Shown: in pieces, positions 16,062 to 24,533 of the stretch
How positions within the stretch are numbered: position 1 is the stretch's first letter
Layout: every line of letters begins with the position of its first letter
Assembly (NCBI GenBank): GCA_021159005.1
Contig: JAGGSN010000073.1
Coordinates: forward strand, 1-55,234
Source: Candidatus Zixiibacteriota bacterium
GTDB taxonomy: Bacteria; Zixibacteria; MSB-5A5; UBA10806; 4484-95
Length of the DNA: 55,234 nucleotides
Direction of reading: 5' to 3'
The notes under the pieces: model-generated
What the model saw: only the letters and a program-made list of their open reading frames with translations
Told to the model about the DNA's origin: nothing
Databases searched by the model: none
Position numbers and translations under genes: made by a program

Positions 16062-16952
16062 ATGAGTTTCTGGATAGTTGCGGCATACATTCTTCTGATT
16101 TTAGCGGGCGTGTTTTTGTTGTATCTGGCTTTTAAAACCAGCGATAGGCGATACATATATTTATCGGTTGCCTTATATGTTATATTCCCTGTGCTTATCA
16201 CTCTTAAACTGCCGATAATGATTTCTCCGGAAGCGCGGCAATTATTCGAGGCAGTAGATTCATTGCCGGACTCGTCAACAGTTTTGCTAACATTCGATTA
16301 TTACCCCTCGACACTGGCTGAAACAGAGCCAATGTCGCGAGCGGCTTTGCATCATCTTTTCCGTAAAGATTGCCGAGTACTGACTATGACAACCGTTCCG
16401 CTTGGAGGTCCGTCAATTGCCGAGCGCGTTACTCGGGAATTAGCCGAAGAATACAACAAAATATACGGTATCGACTTCGTTAATCTTGGCTATAAGGCTA
16501 ATTATGTGGCGGTTCTTAAGGGTATGGGAAGTTCCATCGATATTATTTATCCGACAGATAATACCGGTACACCGCTTTCGCAAATTCCCATGATGAAGAA
16601 TATAAAAAATTATGATGATATCGATTTTATTTATGTAGTATCAGATAACGGAATAGTAGATTATTGGATTTCGATTGTAAATGCTCAGTACAACATCCGG
16701 GTCGGTTCCGGAGTTACCGCGGTTATGGCGCCCCGGTTTTATGCCTATATCGGCGCGGGGCAGATGACCGGCATGCTGGGAGGAATGAAAGGCGCGGCCG
16801 AATATGAAATGCTGGTAAAGGAAATCGGCTTTGCCTCTAAGGGTATGACGGCGCAATCGCTGGTGCATCTGTTTATCATACTTTCCGTAATTGCCGGCAA
16901 TATTATATTCCTTATCGAAAAAAGCGGGCGGGGACGGAGGAAGACCTCATGA
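16062..16952 (+). CDS. Module B protein 3: soluble domain between membrane helices
   Basis: 296 residues. Two N-terminal hydrophobic segments (~5-22 and ~33-50) rather than the single one in copy A, a soluble domain (~55-265) and one C-terminal helix followed by a basic tail (KSGRGRRK). Conserved with 2524-3351: LTFDYYPSTLAETEPM, ALHHLF, DFVNLGYKANYV, KGMGSSIDIIYP, IPMMKNIKNYDDI, GVTAVMAPRFYAYI, GMLGGMKGAAEYEML and GMTAQSLVHLF. The stop overlaps the start of protein 4 (ATGA). The family is unknown to me. Confidence 0.78.
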   Translation: MSFWIVAAYILLILAGVFLLYLAFKTSDRRYIYLSVALYVIFPVLITLKLPIMISPEARQLFEAVDSLPDSSTVLLTFDYYPSTLAETEPMSRAALHHLFRKDCRVLTMTTVPLGGPSIAERVTRELAEEYNKIYGIDFVNLGYKANYVAVLKGMGSSIDIIYPTDNTGTPLSQIPMMKNIKNYDDIDFIYVVSDNGIVDYWISIVNAQYNIRVGSGVTAVMAPRFYAYIGAGQMTGMLGGMKGAAEYEMLVKEIGFASKGMTAQSLVHLFIILSVIAGNIIFLIEKSGRGRRKTS

Positions 16953-17590
16953 GCTTAGTTGATTTCCTTCAAATCTGGATAATTGCCTTTTTCACTTTAT
17001 CGCTTTTCTCGTTTCTATACAAGGACAATGCGTTCTACAAATTTGCCGAGCATATTTTCGCTGGTTTATCCGCTGGCTACTATGTAGGCTTGATATGGCA
17101 CTCGGTTATAATCCAGCAGATGATTGACCCTATGCTTAATAACGGCAAATGGTGGTTGGTTTTCCCCGGCCTTCTGGGCGCGTTGATGTTTTCCCGTTTT
17201 ACAAAAAACTACCATTGGGTTAGTCGTATTTCGCTTGCTTTTGTTATGGGCAACACTGCCGGCATATTTCTGCTATCCGAACTGCACGGCAAGGTGCTTC
17301 CCCAATTGCAGTCAACCATGTTGTCTTTGAATCCACAGCTTGGGTTTGGCAATTTTATGCTGGCATTAGTTGTAGTGGTTGGCGTAATTTCAACCCTGAT
17401 ATATTTCTACTTTTCCAAAGAGCACAAAGGCATACTCGGCGGCACGGCACGAGTCGGCATCTGGATGATTATGATATCATTCGGGGCGCATTTCGGTTAT
17501 ACCGTAATGGCTCGCATATCATTGCTTATCGGGCGCGTGCAGTTTCTTATAAATGATTGGATAGGGAGTATTATCCGGCTCTTTTCCTAA
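16949..17590 (+). CDS. Module B protein 4: polytopic membrane protein with FYKFAEH motif
   Basis: 213 residues, about six membrane segments, paralogous to 3354-3974. Shared: IIAFFTLSLFSFLYKDN, FYKFAEH, GALMFSRF, ISTLIYFYFSKEHKG and FGYTVMARISLLIGR. It overlaps protein 3 by 4 bases and closes the operon. About 200 bp later the convergent dcw cluster ends. Function unknown; conservation of FAEH and the MARISLLIGR tail in both paralogues argues for a shared mechanism. Confidence 0.8.
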   Translation: MSLVDFLQIWIIAFFTLSLFSFLYKDNAFYKFAEHIFAGLSAGYYVGLIWHSVIIQQMIDPMLNNGKWWLVFPGLLGALMFSRFTKNYHWVSRISLAFVMGNTAGIFLLSELHGKVLPQLQSTMLSLNPQLGFGNFMLALVVVVGVISTLIYFYFSKEHKGILGGTARVGIWMIMISFGAHFGYTVMARISLLIGRVQFLINDWIGSIIRLFS

Positions 17591-17660
17591 GCATACAAAC
17601 CCGGATTTTACAATTGAATATTTTAGCCTGTATCTATAGGTAATATTTGTGCTTGACAGT

Positions 17661-17756
17661 AAGAGGACGTATGCAATACGCCCCTACGCGTTGATGTTGT
17701 TGGTGTACGTCCTCGTGCATCAGCGTGGTTGGCAGACGAGGACGTCCGCCAACCAC
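17661..17756. repeat. Palindromic repeats between module B and ftsZ
   Basis: AGAGGACGTATGCAATACGCCCCTACGCG (17662-17690) belongs to the AGGGGCGTATTG family. A second hairpin pairs GTGGTTGGCAGAC (17725-17737) with GTCCGCCAACCAC (17744-17756). Lying between two convergent operons, they could terminate both; no poly-T tract follows, so this is uncertain. Confidence 0.6.
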
Positions 17757-17790
17757 ATGAATTCAACCCTTAGATACATAGCTCGCCTAT

Positions 17791-18978
17791 CTAAATCAAA
17801 TCATCCTGCTGCCAGCCATCATCGGTATTATCCGGTTTGCGATAGCGTTCAAAAGCCGGCTTTTCGATGTTTTGAGGATCATGGCCTTTGTTCATGATTT
17901 CATCATAGATGCGGCTTTTTTCTATGACTTTATTTTTCTTTTTCGGAACAGGCGGCTGTAATCCTCCATCGTTGCCCTCGAAAAGAGTGCCGGGCACGGC
18001 TTTTTTATTTGCGAAATCATTATTGTTGCCAAAACCTGTGGCGATAACGGTAACATAGATTTCATCATCAAGGTTGTTGTCGATAACGGCGCCGAAAATG
18101 ATATTGGCATCACCGCCAACAGCGGCATAAACCGACTCCATAGCATCATTGACATTCGTGATTGTCATCTTTTTGCTGCCGGTGATATTTACCAGCACTC
18201 CTTTGGCGCCGGAAATATCAATATCCTCAAGCAGGGGTGAACTGATAGCCATCTTAGCCGCTAAAGAGGCGCCGCTTTCGCCGCAGCCGAAACCTGTTCC
18301 CATAAGAGCATCGCCTTTTTCAGACATAATGGTTTTGACGTCAGCGAAATCGAGATTGATTATGCCATGACGGGTGATTAAATCAGCAATGCCTTTAGTT
18401 GCTGAGTACAATATTTCATCGGCTTTACGGAATGATTCATCGAGAGGAGTGGTAGGGTCGAGTATTTTCAATAACCGCTGATTCGGTATTATAATCAATG
18501 TGTCAACACATTCACGAAGAATTTTTATTCCTTCTTTAGCGCGCATAATTCTTTTAGTACCCTCGAATAAAAAGGGCTTAGAGACTATTCCAACAGTTAA
18601 AGCGCCTTGTTCACGAGCGCATTTCGATACTAATGGTATTGCTCCGGTACCGGTGCCGCCGCCCATACCGCAGGCAACGAATACCATGTCGGCATCGCTA
18701 ACGGCTTCCTTGATATTATCGATATCTTCCTCAGCGGCCTGTCTGCCGATTTCCGGATTGGCGCCTGCGCCCAAACCCTTAGTTAGCCGTTTGCCAATTT
18801 GTATTACTTCTTCAGCCTTGTTGTAATCAAGCGCCTGGCTGTCGGTATTCATGGAAATAAATTTCACGCCGGTTAAACCTGATTCGACCATGCGATTGAT
18901 AGCATTGCCGCCAGCGCCGCCGACACCAATCACTTTCATTCTTGCGTACGTTTGACTTTCTACATCATACTCGATCAC
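17791..18978 (-). CDS. ftsZ: Cell division protein FtsZ
   Basis: 395 residues from GTG at 18978, preferred over an ATG seven codons upstream because AGGAGG lies 6 bases before the GTG. This tubulin-like GTPase forms the division ring. It has the N-terminal GVGGAGGNAINRM, the tubulin signature GGGTGTG (106-112), the NLDFADVKTIM T7-loop region with nearby acidic residues, and a variable C-terminal linker. The C-terminal FtsA-binding peptide, usually DIPAFLRK-like at the very end, may be represented by IEKPAFERYRK, but it is followed by about 14 acidic residues, which is unusual. It is the last gene of the dcw cluster, 31 bp after ftsA. Confidence 0.97.
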   Translation of the reverse strand: MIEYDVESQTYARMKVIGVGGAGGNAINRMVESGLTGVKFISMNTDSQALDYNKAEEVIQIGKRLTKGLGAGANPEIGRQAAEEDIDNIKEAVSDADMVFVACGMGGGTGTGAIPLVSKCAREQGALTVGIVSKPFLFEGTKRIMRAKEGIKILRECVDTLIIIPNQRLLKILDPTTPLDESFRKADEILYSATKGIADLITRHGIINLDFADVKTIMSEKGDALMGTGFGCGESGASLAAKMAISSPLLEDIDISGAKGVLVNITGSKKMTITNVNDAMESVYAAVGGDANIIFGAVIDNNLDDEIYVTVIATGFGNNNDFANKKAVPGTLFEGNDGGLQPPVPKKKNKVIEKSRIYDEIMNKGHDPQNIEKPAFERYRKPDNTDDGWQQDDLI

Positions 18979-19009
18979 TTTAGTCCTCCTAACCCTCATT
19001 CCGAGAAAG

Positions 19010-20239
19010 CTAAAAATATTCAGAAAATATAATTTTTATTCTTTCAAAAAGTCCTTGTCCTCGTTTTTTACCAATTTTGCCTTTACTGGTTTTGTCGCTT
19101 ATGAGGCCATATTTTAAAAGCCCGATAACCGCGGCATGTTCCGGTCCGGGCGCTGTTATGTTTTCATCAACAATGCATTCGGGCACAGCTAACTTGGCGG
19201 GAAGGTCGAATATCTGTTCTGCCAGTTCCGCTATGCCTTGGAGCTGCGATGCGCCGCCGGTAAGTATAACACCGGATGCCAACGACTCGATAAGATTTGC
19301 CCTTTTCAAATCTCTGGCAACGAGTGAAAACATCTCCTCCGCCCGAGGTTCTACCACAGCCGCCACTACCGAACGAGAAACCTCTTTAGATTCCCTGCCG
19401 GCGACTCCGGGAATGCTAATCATCTCGCTGGATGACACTAATGTGGAAAGCGCCGAACCATGAAGACATTTTATTCTTTCAGCCTGCTCTAATGGTGTGC
19501 GCAAGCCAATAGCGATATCGTTAGTAACGCTTTTACCGCCAATGCCGATTACCGCCGTGTGCTTGATTGCGCCATCTAAAAAGGCGGCGATATCCGTAGT
19601 GTTGGCGCCCAAATCAATCAGCGCGCAGCCAAGTTCCCGTTCGTCCGTTTTCAATACCGCATAAGCTGCCGCATAAGGACTTAGCACAAGCTCTTCAACT
19701 TCAAGGTTGGCTTTTTCGATGGCTTTAATAGTGTTGGTAACAGCGGCTACTGATCCGGTTACGATATGAATATTTACCTCGAGGCGTATCCCCATCATAC
19801 CTACAGGGTCTGTAATACCGTTTTGGTCGTCAACAGCAAACTCCTGCGGCAAAATATGGATTATTTCCCGGTCGGTAGGGATAGCTACGGCTTGAGCTGT
19901 TTCGATTACCCGTTGGACATCCATCGGGCTTATCTCTGATGTTCCCTTGCCTATGGCAATTGCTCCGCGGCTGTTTATGCTTTTGATATGTTCGCCGTCA
20001 ATACTGGTATAGACAGAACTTATCTTGCAGCCTGTAACGAGTTCGGCATCTGAAACAGCGGCATGGATTGAGCCTACAACTTTTTCCAAGTCGACAATCA
20101 TGCCTCGTTTGATGCCCTCAGCCGGAGCTTGCCCAATGCCAAGCAGTTTAAGGCTGCCGTCAATCTCCGGCATACCTACTGCCACAGCTACTTTTGAACT
20201 GCCAATATCGAGACCAACAATAAAATCTTCTTTATTCAT
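19010..20239 (-). CDS. ftsA: Cell division protein FtsA
   Basis: 409 residues, usual length. An actin-like ATPase that tethers FtsZ to the membrane. Phosphate-binding loops: VGLDIGSSKVAVAVG (~8-22) and LIDLGANTTDIAAF (~203-217); the adenosine motif is ILTGGASQLQGI (~335-346). The C-terminal GLFERIKIIFSEYF is the expected amphipathic membrane-targeting helix. Shine-Dalgarno AGGA. It lies 1 base after ftsQ and 31 bases before the chosen ftsZ start. Confidence 0.97.
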   Translation of the reverse strand: MNKEDFIVGLDIGSSKVAVAVGMPEIDGSLKLLGIGQAPAEGIKRGMIVDLEKVVGSIHAAVSDAELVTGCKISSVYTSIDGEHIKSINSRGAIAIGKGTSEISPMDVQRVIETAQAVAIPTDREIIHILPQEFAVDDQNGITDPVGMMGIRLEVNIHIVTGSVAAVTNTIKAIEKANLEVEELVLSPYAAAYAVLKTDERELGCALIDLGANTTDIAAFLDGAIKHTAVIGIGGKSVTNDIAIGLRTPLEQAERIKCLHGSALSTLVSSSEMISIPGVAGRESKEVSRSVVAAVVEPRAEEMFSLVARDLKRANLIESLASGVILTGGASQLQGIAELAEQIFDLPAKLAVPECIVDENITAPGPEHAAVIGLLKYGLISDKTSKGKIGKKRGQGLFERIKIIFSEYF

Positions 20240-20240
20240 A

Positions 20241-20945
20241 TCAAATCCTGCCCCTTACTATCATTCTTCCTGCTGTCATATCAAAAAAACCGGAGTTGCC
20301 CAGTATGCCTTTTACATCCAGCGTCGAAAGCCTGTAAAGAGCTTCCTCATGGTTTCGCAGGTGAAGTAAAACCCTAACGCCGCCGGGATTAAAAATAAGC
20401 GCAACCGTACCGTATTTACCGAAGTGGATTTCTGATAACCTGTGGGCTAATGTATCCGACAGCTTCTTAAGCTTATCATTAATTGTCAGCGCATATCCAA
20501 GCATCATTTTATCTCTGTATGAAAGTTTCTTTGAACTGGTAAGACCTGTGATAACAGGCAGTATGGTTTTTGAATTTTTCGCATCAACAAATTTAAGAGA
20601 CCGGGTTAAACCATATAACTTATTTGTTCTGGCGAAAAGCTCAATCTTATCTGCCTTCATATCTATTTCCAATAACTTCGGAAGCTTGCGTTTTATTTTA
20701 ACCGATTCAATACCGGGCATCTCGATTAACGCCTTACAGGCTGATTCTATATCCTGATGAAAAATCGACTCATCCAATTTTAGCCCTGATGTTTCCATTA
20801 CTTTATCGGTATCGATTTTATCGGGGCAGTTGATTTGAACATCCGATAGATTAAACCAGGAGAGTTGGCTTAAACTGATAAAAGTAAACCGGCCGCCTGC
20901 TGTCGCCATTGCAACTATAATAAACGCTCCTATTAATCGCTTCAT
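20241..20945 (-). CDS. ftsQ: Cell division protein FtsQ/DivIB
   Basis: 234 residues. One N-terminal membrane helix (~5-25), a POTRA-like domain (~33-100; ISLSQLSWFNLSDVQINCP then ALIEMPGIESVKIKRKLPKLLEIDMK) and a beta domain ending near residue 225. FtsQ links the early and late divisome through FtsL and FtsB in the periplasm. The sequence is divergent as usual for FtsQ; position between murC and ftsA supports the call. The start overlaps the murC stop by one base. murB and ddl, often found between murC and ftsQ, are absent. Confidence 0.9.
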   Translation of the reverse strand: MKRLIGAFIIVAMATAGGRFTFISLSQLSWFNLSDVQINCPDKIDTDKVMETSGLKLDESIFHQDIESACKALIEMPGIESVKIKRKLPKLLEIDMKADKIELFARTNKLYGLTRSLKFVDAKNSKTILPVITGLTSSKKLSYRDKMMLGYALTINDKLKKLSDTLAHRLSEIHFGKYGTVALIFNPGGVRVLLHLRNHEEALYRLSTLDVKGILGNSGFFDMTAGRMIVRGRI

Positions 20946-22315
20946 TACTTTAATTCCTTAAGGATTAGAGGCGATATTTGGTAGATATCGCCGGCGCCGA
21001 TGACTATCACTAAATCATTGGGCTGAAGATTATCTTTTAATAAAGCCGGGATTTTTTTCTTATCCACAACATAATCCACATGCTTATGCCCGGATTTTAT
21101 CGCCGCATCGGCAACAAGCTTGCCGTCAATTCCCTCGATATGTTTTTCACGCGATGGGAAAACATCGGTAACAACAAGATAATCCGAATCCAGCAATGAT
21201 GAGCCGAACTCTTTATAAAAAGCCTGTGTTCGAGAATAAAGATGAGGTTGAAACACAACTGCAATTCTTCCTTTATAGCTTTGACGTATGCCTTCGAGAG
21301 TAGCTTTTACTTCAGTTGGATGATGAGCGAAATCATCATAAACATTAATGCCGTTAGCCTGCCCGATATGCTCAAGCCGTCGGCTGACTCCCGGAAATGA
21401 TTCGAGTGCTTTAGCCGCTTTATCAAAAGCTGCATCCAAATCTATAGCGACGGCTAAGGCTGCTAATGAATTTAAAACATTATGTTTGCCAAGAAGCGGA
21501 ATCTTAACTTTGCCATAAGAATTCCCATTGCTATGGCAGTTAAACTCTGTGAATTTGCCTGTAAATTCGACATCGGTTGCGTATATATCGGCATGACGGG
21601 AGAAACCATAGGAAATGCTGGGGCGAGCAAATCTGGATCGCACCTGCTGAAGGCCGGGATTATCGAGACAATATATGATGCTTCCATAGAATGGAACCCG
21701 TGAGGCAAATTCGACGAAGCAATTAACCAGATCGTCTAAGTCCTCATAGCATTCCATATGTTCAGGCTCAATCGAGGTGATGACCGCCACTGTTGGATAG
21801 AACCGCAATATTGAGCGGTCAAATTCATCAGCCTCCGCCACGATATAATCGCTTTTGCCGACATAAGCATTAGTACCGACATTCAGAACCCGTCCGCCAA
21901 CAATGACTGTGGGGTCAAAACCAACTTCGCTTAGCACATGACCGATAAGCGAGGTAGTCGTGGTTTTACCATGGGTGCCGGCAACAGCAATCGAGAATTT
22001 CATACGCATCAGTTCGGCCAGCATTTCTGCTCTCGATATTGCCGGTATCTTTTTTATAGCGGCGGCTATTAATTCGGGATTATCCTTTTTAACGGCGGAT
22101 GAGTAAACTACAACATCAGCGTTATCTATATTAGCATCCTTGTGGTTATAATTTATTTTCATATCCAGCTTATGAAGGTATTCGGTTACCTCAGTCTTTT
22201 TTAAGTCGGAGCCGGATATAGTATAGCCAAGGTTATGAAGCACCTCCGCAATACCGCACATGCCGGTACCGCCTATGCCAATGAAATGGAGTTTCTTTAT
22301 TCGTTTGAATTTCAT
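20945..22315 (-). CDS. murC: UDP-N-acetylmuramate--L-alanine ligase MurC
   Basis: 456 residues, full length. Rossmann start KLHFIGIGGTGMCGIAEVL, ATP loop GTHGKTTTTSLIG (113 onward), EADEFDRSILRFYP, and the C-terminal domain with YDDFAHHPTEVKAT and FQPHLYSRTQAF. It adds L-Ala to UDP-MurNAc in the cytoplasm. GTHGKT rather than GTNGKT and DDFAHHPTE distinguish MurC from MurD/E/F and Mpl. Overlaps murG by 4 bases. Confidence 0.97.
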   Translation of the reverse strand: MKFKRIKKLHFIGIGGTGMCGIAEVLHNLGYTISGSDLKKTEVTEYLHKLDMKINYNHKDANIDNADVVVYSSAVKKDNPELIAAAIKKIPAISRAEMLAELMRMKFSIAVAGTHGKTTTTSLIGHVLSEVGFDPTVIVGGRVLNVGTNAYVGKSDYIVAEADEFDRSILRFYPTVAVITSIEPEHMECYEDLDDLVNCFVEFASRVPFYGSIIYCLDNPGLQQVRSRFARPSISYGFSRHADIYATDVEFTGKFTEFNCHSNGNSYGKVKIPLLGKHNVLNSLAALAVAIDLDAAFDKAAKALESFPGVSRRLEHIGQANGINVYDDFAHHPTEVKATLEGIRQSYKGRIAVVFQPHLYSRTQAFYKEFGSSLLDSDYLVVTDVFPSREKHIEGIDGKLVADAAIKSGHKHVDYVVDKKKIPALLKDNLQPNDLVIVIGAGDIYQISPLILKELK

Positions 22316-23397
22316 ATCAGCTTTATTATCTCCTCAGTAATCGCTTTTGCGGCGCCGGTGCTGCCCATGGCGCGCGCTTTTTCTTTTAATTCATGACGTC
22401 TGGCATCATCGCTGATTAATCCTGTTAAAAGGCTTGTGAATTCATCAGTTTTCAGCTTTGAGTCGGTAATAACATCAACTGCGCCCTTGTTTTTTAAATC
22501 TAACGCATTTTTCATCTGATGGTCGGCGGCAGCGTAAGGATAAGGAACAAGTATCGCCGGCAGACCCAGCGCTAATATTTCGGACAATGTCATTGCTCCG
22601 GCGCGGCAGACAATTAAATCGGCAATAGCATACGCTTTGGGCATCGAATCTATAAACGGCATCATCCTGCCCGGAAAATCAATTTCCTTAAATTGCTCGA
22701 TTACTTTTTCATATTTATCAACGCCTGTTTGCCAGAGAATCTGCCAGTCATCCGGCAGAAGTCCATTATTATAAAATTCGCTTATAGCCTCATTTAATGA
22801 TTGCGCTCCCCGACTGCCGCCGGTTATAAATAATACTTTTTTGCCCGGCTTTAAATTGAATTCATCGAACAGTGTATTATCACATGAAACAACTAAATCC
22901 TCCCGCAGGGGATTGCCGGTAACAATTGTTTTCCTTGCTTTCTTGAAATGTTTTTTAGAACCTTCAAAAGCCAAGCAAATCCTGTCAGCAAATCGAGCTA
23001 AGAATCTGGTAGCCAATCCGGGATAAGCATTTTGTTCCTGAATCAGAATTTTGGCTTTTCGCCTTTTGCCAGCCAAAACCACAGGCGCAGAAAGAAAACC
23101 GCCGGTACCTACAACAACATCCGGGTTAAAACGGCGCACTATACTATCAGCCTGTATGTAAGCGCGTATTATCTTTTTAGAGAAATTTATCATACCGGTA
23201 ATGTTTCTTTTCATGCCGACAACTTCAATCTCCTCGATTGGGAACCCGTTTTTTTCGACGATGTTTCTTTCCATTCCTCCTTTGATGCCCACAAATAAAA
23301 ACTGAGTATTCTCAAGCTTGCTTCTTAGCAATCGGGCAATATTTATCGCGGGTATCAGATGCCCGCCGGTTCCTCCTCCTGCAAACAAAATCTTCAT
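22312..23397 (-). CDS. murG: UDP-N-acetylglucosamine transferase MurG
   Basis: 361 residues. GT28-family enzyme converting lipid I to lipid II at the inner face of the membrane. The N-terminal loop FAGGGTGGHLIPA carries the conserved glycine-rich motif; also VGTGGFLSAPVV, LIQEQNAYPGLATR, ITGGSRGAQSLNE, and the donor-binding DLIVCRAGAMTLSEILALGLPAILVPYPYAAADHQ. All catalytic motifs are present. Overlaps ftsW by 4 bases. Confidence 0.97.
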   Translation of the reverse strand: MKILFAGGGTGGHLIPAINIARLLRSKLENTQFLFVGIKGGMERNIVEKNGFPIEEIEVVGMKRNITGMINFSKKIIRAYIQADSIVRRFNPDVVVGTGGFLSAPVVLAGKRRKAKILIQEQNAYPGLATRFLARFADRICLAFEGSKKHFKKARKTIVTGNPLREDLVVSCDNTLFDEFNLKPGKKVLFITGGSRGAQSLNEAISEFYNNGLLPDDWQILWQTGVDKYEKVIEQFKEIDFPGRMMPFIDSMPKAYAIADLIVCRAGAMTLSEILALGLPAILVPYPYAAADHQMKNALDLKNKGAVDVITDSKLKTDEFTSLLTGLISDDARRHELKEKARAMGSTGAAKAITEEIIKLI

Positions 23398-24533
23398 TGA
23401 ACTCTTACATGCTTTAATAGGGGTTTTTTATCGTGTCGCGCAACCGATAAAATTAATCCAACGGCGGCGCAGCTTATTACCAGTGATGACCCGCCATAGC
23501 TGAAAAACGGCAGAGTGATTCCGGTTATCGGCAGAAGGCCGAGAGCTACTCCTATATTAATAACTGCCTGCAGAGTTATCATTATTCCCAATCCAGCCGC
23601 CAGCAAATAGCCGCGAAGGTCATTTGAGCTATTGGCTATTTTTAATGTCCCCATGCTGAATATCAGTAAAAGTCCCAGAACAAAAGTGCATAGCAAAAAC
23701 CCGCCTTCCTCAGCCGAGGCCGAAAATATGAAATCAGTATGCGGCGCGGGCAAGAATAAATTTTTTTGTCCGCCGCCGCCAAGTCCTCGTCCGAATAATC
23801 CGCCGGAACCTACGCTGATTAATGACTGGCGATTTTGATAAAAGCCGCGTGATGGCGGAGAACCATCAGGCGTGTTAAGCGGGTCTTTTAGCGATGCGGC
23901 ATAATCAACAATGCGGTCTTTCTCATAACCCAAACCAAATACCATTGTGCCGCCGATAATCATTACCGCTAATCCGGCCGCCAGAAGATACCGCAATTTT
24001 AAACCGATTAAAAACATCAGAATTACCGCTGAGGAAAATAGCAGCATTGTCGTTCCAAGATCAGGTTGTTTGATTACCAGAAGAACTCCTATGGAAAATA
24101 CTACCAGATGCGGCCAAAGCTTTTTTAACTCTTTCGGTTTGTTCTTTACATCAACAATCGTATAAGCAAGATACATGAAGAGTGATATTTTAAAAGCCTC
24201 GGAGGGCTGAAAACGCACAAAACCAATAGTCAGCCAGCGATGAACATTTTGCTGTGAGGGCGCAAACAGAACCCAAATCAGACAGACTAACGATACTAAC
24301 ATAAATAGGGGAGACAGCTTTAAAATTTTCCGATAATTTACTCTCGAACATATAAACAATACTATTATTGCCAGAGCCGCCCAGAACAATTGACGCAAGA
24401 AATAATGCCATGGCGAAAGTTCCTTGAGCTGGCTGTACGGCCCGGATACGCTGTAGATAAATATCAAGCCGGTAGCCATAAGAAGCATAACTGAAAGCAT
24501 AATTGCTTTTTCCGGAGATTTCAGGTAGTTCAT
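23394..24533 (-). CDS. ftsW: Lipid II polymerase FtsW (SEDS family)
   Basis: 379 residues, about ten membrane helices. SEDS glycosyltransferase that polymerises lipid II at the septum together with its PBP partner, here the FtsI at 29871. Motifs: WHYFLRQ, FVRFQPSEAFKISLFMYLAY, KQPDLGTTMLLF, YQNRQSLISVGSGGLFGRGLGGG and the C-terminal LLPITGITLPFFSYGGSSL. Position between murD and murG is canonical for ftsW rather than rodA. Confidence 0.96.
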   Translation of the reverse strand: MNYLKSPEKAIMLSVMLLMATGLIFIYSVSGPYSQLKELSPWHYFLRQLFWAALAIIVLFICSRVNYRKILKLSPLFMLVSLVCLIWVLFAPSQQNVHRWLTIGFVRFQPSEAFKISLFMYLAYTIVDVKNKPKELKKLWPHLVVFSIGVLLVIKQPDLGTTMLLFSSAVILMFLIGLKLRYLLAAGLAVMIIGGTMVFGLGYEKDRIVDYAASLKDPLNTPDGSPPSRGFYQNRQSLISVGSGGLFGRGLGGGGQKNLFLPAPHTDFIFSASAEEGGFLLCTFVLGLLLIFSMGTLKIANSSNDLRGYLLAAGLGIMITLQAVINIGVALGLLPITGITLPFFSYGGSSLVISCAAVGLILSVARHDKKPLLKHVRVQ

